Shown piece by piece: positions 58,993-64,000 of a DNA stretch of 64,000 nucleotides. Origin of the DNA: Micropterus salmoides. Its lineage: Eukaryota > Chordata > Actinopteri > Centrarchiformes > Centrarchidae. Position 1 is the stretch's first letter. Each line of letters starts with the position of its first letter. A model generated the notes under the pieces. That model saw nothing but the letters and a program-made list of their open reading frames with translations, was not told where the DNA came from and ran no database searches. A program made the translations under genes and the position numbers. The stretch is from positions 9,354,041 through 9,418,040 of the forward strand of contig NW_024040041.1 of NCBI RefSeq assembly GCF_014851395.1, given 5' to 3'.

Positions 58993-61217
58993 GTAAGATA
59001 TATAAGATATAAGTCATTTTGGCTGAAATGCTTTGCTGTCCTCTGGGTTTCATTTTTAAATTATGAGATCTTATTTTGACATTACAAGCTGACTCTGTGT
59101 CACTATGAACGCATTATCCCAGTCGAGACTCCTGGTCTGATTTATGATTTGATTTATGTGTCCTGTATTACTGTCTCACCCACTGCCTCTTTCTTTGTAC
59201 AGCAACTCCCTTCCCTTTACCTCATGAAATAAATCTCTCCTTCGGTATGAAATCTCTACTTCTGTCTTTCTCCCTCACCCCCTATTGGCCCCGCACCCAC
59301 TCCCCTACTCCCCATTAGTACAAGACCCTCTGGGAAGCTGTGGAAAATGAGGACACTTTGGCTGTACAAAGCTTGCTTTCCAGAGACCACACCAAATGTG
59401 GAAGAGGAGGGGGAACGATGTGGGAGAGAGGAGAGAAAAAAGAGAAGGATTGGGAGAGAGAGGGGGAGAAGGGGGTGAACAGAGTGAGCGAACAGGGCCT
59501 GGTCCCCCTGGACGTGGCTGCCCTTACCCACAATTCCCCTCTGCTCCATGTGTTGACAAAGGCGGGAGCCAAACATAACCCTGTTTGTAAGTCTTTAAAA
59601 TATCATAAGTAATATAGCAATTCTGTCTGCAGTGGATGGTTTTAAATTGCTCTTGTAAGGCTCGGCTTTAAATTAAATGCAAATCGTCTTGAGAATCTGT
59701 CCTTCCTTTTGCTCTCTCCATCTTTCTCAACTGTATTTCCTCTTAGTGTGCCGGCCAGAAGAGTGGGCACTTAAGCTGGATGCTCTGGTGGCACTGGCGG
59801 GTAATCAAGTGGAGGAGAAGAAGAAAGAGGTATTGGTGAAGGCCGGGGCAGGGCCTCAGGCACAGGCTGACGTCCAGAGACATACCCGCCTCTGGAGCCT
59901 CAGGCTGCAACTGTACTGCCGGATGAGAGAGAACTTCCAAAAGACAGGTCAGTGGCCTGGGGTCAAGTTGTGGCATTTCCACAAGTTGAGAGACACAAAC
60001 TAGGTCACATGCTTGTGTCATTTCAGTCCTCACTTGCTAGAAATACTGGTATTCGTGCTTTTGTCTTCTCCAAACTCAATCTCAACAATACAGAGCTACT
60101 TTTTTCCCAATACTCCTCTACAAAACCCCTTCAACTCTGCTAACCAGACCACAGTGATCAGGTATTCAGCCCAACTCAAGTTTTACTGATTTCCTGTCTG
60201 GACTCTTGTTACTCCTAGCTGGCCTCTTGAAAGTCTCCCTCCAGCCTTTTTCAACTCATCCAAAATTCAACAGACTGCCTTGTCATCAACCTTTCCAAAT
60301 ACTCCCATGCCCTACGCTCCCTCCACTGGCTGCCAGTGGCTGCTTGTATCAAATTCAAAGCCAAGGTGCTGGTTGATATATGAGCAGAAATCCACTCCCG
60401 GAATACCTCCAAAGCTTTGGTGCAACCTATGTTCTGCTGTATCGTGCCTCTTACCCTTCTTTCCCCTGCACCAACCTGCTTACGTTTACCTCCTCCTGGC
60501 TCCCCATCAGTTCAAGCTATCATGTTTTCTTTAGAATTATATATGATAGTGTACTTACTTTAATTGCTCTGTATAAATGTCTCTCCTTAGTTCTCATTTC
60601 ATTTCTCTTATAAACACTTCCAGCTCTCTTCCCTGACTGTTATATGTGAAAAGCGTTATTTTAAGGGCAATAAGGCACCAGCTTTTCTTCTCAGTGCAGT
60701 GAAATTAAGCTTACTCTTGTTGAAAATCTCTCTGAACAAGAGTGTCAGCTAAGTGCTTCAAATGTAAAATATGAATGTCTTTTTGTCTGAGGCTTATGCC
60801 TTAATGTATTTACTCCGGGTCATTGCTTGGGTCACAATTACATTTGATCACGCAGAAATTCATCTTTAACTTGGTTAGTGATGAGGTTAGTGTTACTTTA
60901 ATAGTAATATTGTGGTCATCTGCTGATTTCCTCTGGGGAAACACTTCACTGGCTCTATTCATATGCAAGCAGGTCAGAGTGCAGGATCAGCTACAGAACA
61001 ACTCCCACAGAGCTGGTGGAGAGTCAGTGTCTCCAAGGAGAGAATCTATAAATTTTACTAGCAACCCTGGTTTTAGGGCCAAGATAAGGAGGTCAAAATT
61101 CAAAACAAACTTATTAATCTGTGTTCCATTGAGAGTTGCTTATCATGCTTATAATCAAAAATGAGAAAATATATATTAAACAAAGTCAATTTCAATAAGA
61201 CAACATCTTGAGAAGAC

Positions 61218-61260
<43 letters not shown>

Positions 61261-63911
61261 AATACTTGTTGTAGTCATTGTTCAGTATAATTTACTCTCA
61301 GAAATAAGTGCTTATTTTGAACATTGGTCTGTCTCCAATCAGAGCTACCTGGGCCTCCCAGTCATGTGTCTATACTGGTGACCAGCGCATCCTCTCTGTT
61401 CGTGGCAATCAAAGAGCCAGAGGGTGACACCATGGGGCTCATCACCCGCTACAGAGGTAGGTGGTGAAAACAAGATGCACAGATGATATACAGTATTATA
61501 GATGGAAGGAAATTAATAAAATATGAGGCATGATCAAAACATGGACAGAGACATGATGGATAAATAATGGAATAATATAATCAACATTTCTCTTTGGGCT
61601 GACAGGCTTATATTTATGGATCTAGTTTGGTCTCTCTATTTTTGCTACTTAGTTTTACCACTGCATAAATGTCATACTTTGTAGCCAAGGGTAGATTAAG
61701 CCCAGGTACAACAAGTTCTTGAAAGTGTAAACACTCAAACTCTCACTTCTCCCCTATGGGGGCTTTGAGTAAAGCCAGAGGATAATCTGTCAGTGAGATT
61801 GTTTTGTGTTCACAGTGGAATGGAGCACCTCATCCAGCTTCAAACGCATCCTTGCCTCAGCCCAAGTTACAGAGACCAAGAACCCATCTCATAGTATCAA
61901 GGGACTCACATCAGTAAGTCAGGCAGTACCTTCTTACACTCATGTAACCATATACAGACACACACACACAGGCAAGCGCCCATCAGGACATCCACAGATT
62001 CTCACTCCAAACACACACATAGTTAAATAGTTTGGGGACATGCAATCATGCGCAAACATACGACACACACACATTAGCTCTAGACCTACATACAGATGAT
62101 ATTTATTGCTCCCCAATCGTTATGTATTGTGCTGAACCACTAAGAAGAGAACACTTATCCCACTCAAATGCCTTACTTAACCAGATGAATTAATAATGAG
62201 AGTGGTATGTGATTTCTTTGGCCAGGATTGGATGATTTGTAAGGTTAATGCATGGTGATAATTTGGCAGTCTGGTGCTTCTCCAAATGCAGGGAGTCCAT
62301 TACTTTGTGAGAGTGAGTGCCTACAATGTGAAAGGCTGGGGCCCGCCTCAGTGCTCTACTCCAGTCAGCGCTGCCCCCTCCAGTGAGTATACTGAACTGC
62401 AAACTTTGATGAATGTGGACATAACTACTTTCAAAGGGCTCCATTCTGTTTCTCTCTGTCCCTGAGTAACTTCTTGGCTGACATTGAGTTTGATGTGAAA
62501 GAAGTGGAACCCACTCATGGTCGGGTAGATTAATGAATTATTAAAACGTGGAGAATTAAAGATGTCACTATGAGTCAATGGGCCTTGTACCTGGGCTGCT
62601 TTAGGTTTGAATTCAGCTCATACTCTTGCTTGTATTCCATCCCTCTCTCTCTTTCTTGCTGCATTATTTGCTGTTACTTTCCACTTTTTGCTCTATTCAG
62701 TGCAGTGATGCAAAAATTGCCACACTATGTACTTAGGGCTGGGCGATAAGATTTTATCACGACAAAAACTTGCCAAACAGTGGATAACTTAACAAATCTG
62801 AGGAAGAACATTCAAAACAGTTAAGTAAAATATTTTTTCCTCAACAAATAAATATCTTAATAGAAAAATTAAGTGCTAATGTTGTAATGTGCATGATTCA
62901 AATGAATTAAATCAAACTCTTTAGTGACGATATATTGAACTTTAACTGTTATTGAGGAAAATTATATTGCGATAATTATCATTATTGATTTATTGCCCAG
63001 CCCTATATGTGCTTGAAATGCAATGTAAAGGCAAAAAAAAATCATAATTAGTAGTGACATTAATAATATTCAGCATGTTGCAGTGTCATTTAGGTAACAC
63101 AATTTCACTTCATTGACTTAATTTCTAACTTTTTAAAAGGAGTTCCAGCCGTTCAGAATGAATCAGCATCGAAATGTTCAGAGTCAGAGCACACAGATGG
63201 TCTCTCATGCAATCGCTCTTGCCTCCTAATCACCAAGATAGGAAAAAGCAGCACTCAGGACTCGCCTGCAAATGAGTTCTTGATGTCTTGAATGATTTTT
63301 CCATAATTGCATAAAAATGGAGGCAAAGACTTGTTTCTCTCTTTCTTCCTGTGCAGGTTGGAGAGAGTGCATCGGTGTGAAGTCACAGTTCAGAAACCAT
63401 GAGGGCCTTGTTAGGAAACTACTGGAAGATGCCAGAGAACCACATTACAGAGGATACTGCATAGGTGACACCGGGGATATATAACGTTTTCAGTGGCTGT
63501 GAAGCAAGCATATATGAGTGTACCTGTATTTATTTATCACCACAGTACCGCAAAATTTTCTGTCACAGTGTTTAAGTCACAATGAAAAGAAAACAAATAC
63601 ATATTAACCTTGTTTGTCAATTTGGATGTCCTAATACATTCATATTTGCCATTAGATACAATAAAGCAAAGTCACAATTTTCCTCTTTTGCTCTTTTGCA
63701 CTGTACATTTGGTGGTTACTTCATCGTTAACTTAAAAACACAAACTCTCCTCTGCAGTATAACAGCAAGTGATTCTCATCCTTTCTGATCCTCCTCTCCT
63801 CTGCTCCACAGAGAACTCAAAGCCTCAGAGTCCCAGCAAGCGTCTGTCTATGTCTCGAGGCATCAAGCAACTGTTCCAGTCCGCCACCAAGTTTGTTCGT
63901 CTCCTACAGAG
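58831..63911 (+). CDS. ankfn1: ankfn1-type gene, ankyrin repeat and fibronectin III protein (N-terminal 8 exons, continues past right edge)
   Basis: This entry spans the gene part in the window; the exons follow. Eight plus-strand exons with matching phases give about 380 codons. Seen: a basic N-terminus with KRIYRNLSVRLRG, one recognisable ankyrin unit (GLVPLDVAALTHNSPLLHVL), a helical EEWALKLDALVALAG segment, a fibronectin III domain at about residues 212-308 with the typical YFVRVSAYNVKGWGPP end, then SWRECIG and a basic segment. Known: ANKFN1 is the vertebrate homologue of Drosophila wide awake (banderuola), a cytoplasmic or membrane-associated regulator of neuronal excitability and clock output; mouse mutants have vestibular and circadian defects. 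The gene is head to head with mei1. Whether this is ankfn1 itself or a teleost paralogue cannot be told here. Confidence 0.8.
59319..59586 (+). CDS. ankfn1: ankfn1-type exon 2, ankyrin unit, residues 55-143
   Basis: Acceptor CCCCATTAG, donor GTAAGT. Begins YKTLWEAVENEDTLAVQSLL and contains GVNRVSEQGLVPLDVAALTH, a typical ankyrin helix-turn-helix. Between the two lies about 30 residues of Gly/Glu/Lys/Arg-rich sequence (59394-59478) encoded by a GA-rich tract, which looks like an expansion inside the repeat. Confidence 0.85.
59747..59947 (+). CDS. ankfn1: ankfn1-type exon 3, residues 144-210
   Basis: Acceptor TTCCTCTTAG, donor GTCAGT. Begins LCRPEEWALKLDALVALAGN, continues with a Lys/Glu helix and ends RMRENFQKT. 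The frame continues smoothly from the AGAKHNPV end of exon 2. Confidence 0.85.
60135..60775 (+). mobile_element. L2/Maui-like LINE fragment with 3' tail, in ankfn1-type intron 3
   Basis: The translated pieces (frameshifted) include LRSLHWLPVAACIKFKAKVL and RLPPPGSP, signatures of the fish L2-type reverse transcriptase end. The final CAAGAGTGTCAGCTAAGTGC and AAATGTAAAAT form the usual tail of these elements. Same strand as the host gene. Confidence 0.75.
61217..61256. repeat. (AT)n microsatellite
   Basis: About 20 units with one TACA interruption, about 85 bp before ankfn1-type exon 4. Confidence 0.93.
61343..61456 (+). CDS. ankfn1: ankfn1-type exon 4, start of fibronectin III domain, residues 211-248
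   Basis: Acceptor CTCCAATCAG, donor GTAGGT. Begins ELPGPPSHVSILVTSASSLF and ends GLITRYR. The PGPPxxVxxxVTSxSSLxV pattern is the first pair of beta strands of an FN3 domain. Confidence 0.85.
61816..61913 (+). CDS. ankfn1: ankfn1-type exon 5, central fibronectin III, residues 249-281
   Basis: Acceptor GTGTTCACAG, donor GTAAGT. Begins VEWSTSSSFKRILASAQVTE and ends HSIKGLTS. VEWSxSxxF is the FN3 C strand as found in ANKFN1. Confidence 0.85.
62292..62382 (+). CDS. ankfn1: ankfn1-type exon 6, end of fibronectin III, residues 282-311
   Basis: Acceptor AAATGCAG, donor GTGAGT. Encodes GVHYFVRVSAYNVKGWGPPQ, then CSTPVSAAPS. YFVRVxAxNxxGxGxP is the canonical FN3 F-G strand signature. Confidence 0.9.
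62734..63005. mobile_element. hAT-type miniature element D (272 bp) in ankfn1-type intron 6
   Basis: Termini TAGGGCTGGGCGATAAG and TTTATTGCCCAGCCCTA, imperfect inverted repeats. The flanks TATGTACT (62726-62733) and TATGTGCT (63006-63013) form an 8-bp duplication with one mismatch. Confidence 0.85.
63357..63464 (+). CDS. ankfn1: ankfn1-type exon 7, residues 312-347
   Basis: Acceptor CCTGTGCAG, donor GTGACA. Begins SWRECIGVKSQFRNHEGLVR and ends PHYRGYCI. The SWR start directly after the FN3 domain is as I remember for ANKFN1. Confidence 0.82.
63812..63911 (+). CDS. ankfn1: ankfn1-type exon 8, residues 348-380 (last in window)
   Basis: Acceptor GCTCCACAG, donor GTAGTG. Begins ENSKPQSPSKRLSMSRGIKQ and ends TKFVRLLQ with two bases over, so the gene continues beyond 64000. 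The basic stretch with KQLFQSATKFVRLL agrees with the segment following the FN3 region in ANKFN1. Confidence 0.82.
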
Positions 63912-64000
63912 GTAGTGCATCATCTGTTTTACCTGTCCCATTGTGCCTTGAGGGTATGGGGAGTAACGGATTAAATGAGATGCATTTACAGCAGTGTAGA

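Overview
This is a vertebrate nuclear window, almost certainly from a teleost fish. The genes are split into many short exons with GT/AG introns. The introns are full of (CA)n and (GA)n microsatellites, and the interspersed DNA is typical of bony fish: a Tc1/mariner element with long inverted repeats, several hAT-type miniature elements with 8-bp target duplications, and degraded non-LTR retrotransposon pieces. I see no prokaryotic or organellar genes, CRISPR array, rRNA or convincing tRNA. The species cannot be named from the sequence.

Two protein-coding genes are present, arranged head to head. On the minus strand, positions 52658 down to 5519 carry mei1 (meiosis inhibitor 1, related to plant PRD1), a factor needed for meiotic double-strand-break formation. 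I assembled 28 coding exons whose phases all fit (3540 nt, 1180 codons, no stop). The order and residue pattern agree with what I remember of mammalian MEI1, about 1274 residues. Roughly the last 100 residues were not found and probably lie left of the window. On the plus strand, from 58831 to the right edge, eight exons (about 380 codons) encode the N-terminal part of an ankfn1-type protein (ankyrin plus fibronectin III; homologue of Drosophila wide awake). That gene continues past position 64000. The 6.2 kb between the two start codons holds two hAT-like elements, a possible non-coding first exon at about 56340-56574 and a pair of CRE-like sites at 57848-57870.

Layout: 1-5518 is the left part of a mei1 intron or 3' flank and contains a nearly complete 1.64-kb Tc1 element (3637-5274) with a frameshifted transposase. 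5519-10619 holds mei1 exons 28-24. 10620-16854 is a long intron with a 1-kb hAT element. 16855-24673 holds exons 23-16 and a 159-bp GA tract. 24674-31643 is the longest intron, with a hAT element nested in a LINE fragment. 31644-43328 holds exons 15-6. 43329-52658 holds exons 5-1 with a second 1-kb hAT element. 52659-58830 is intergenic. 58831-64000 is the ankfn1-type gene.

The two genes have no known joint pathway (germ-line recombination versus neuronal or circadian function), so the head-to-head layout may be synteny only. I did not find an undescribed system. The most interesting patterns are UG repeats abutting several mei1 splice acceptors, the series of hAT copies with readable 8-bp duplications, and the Tc1 element with preserved IR/DR ends.
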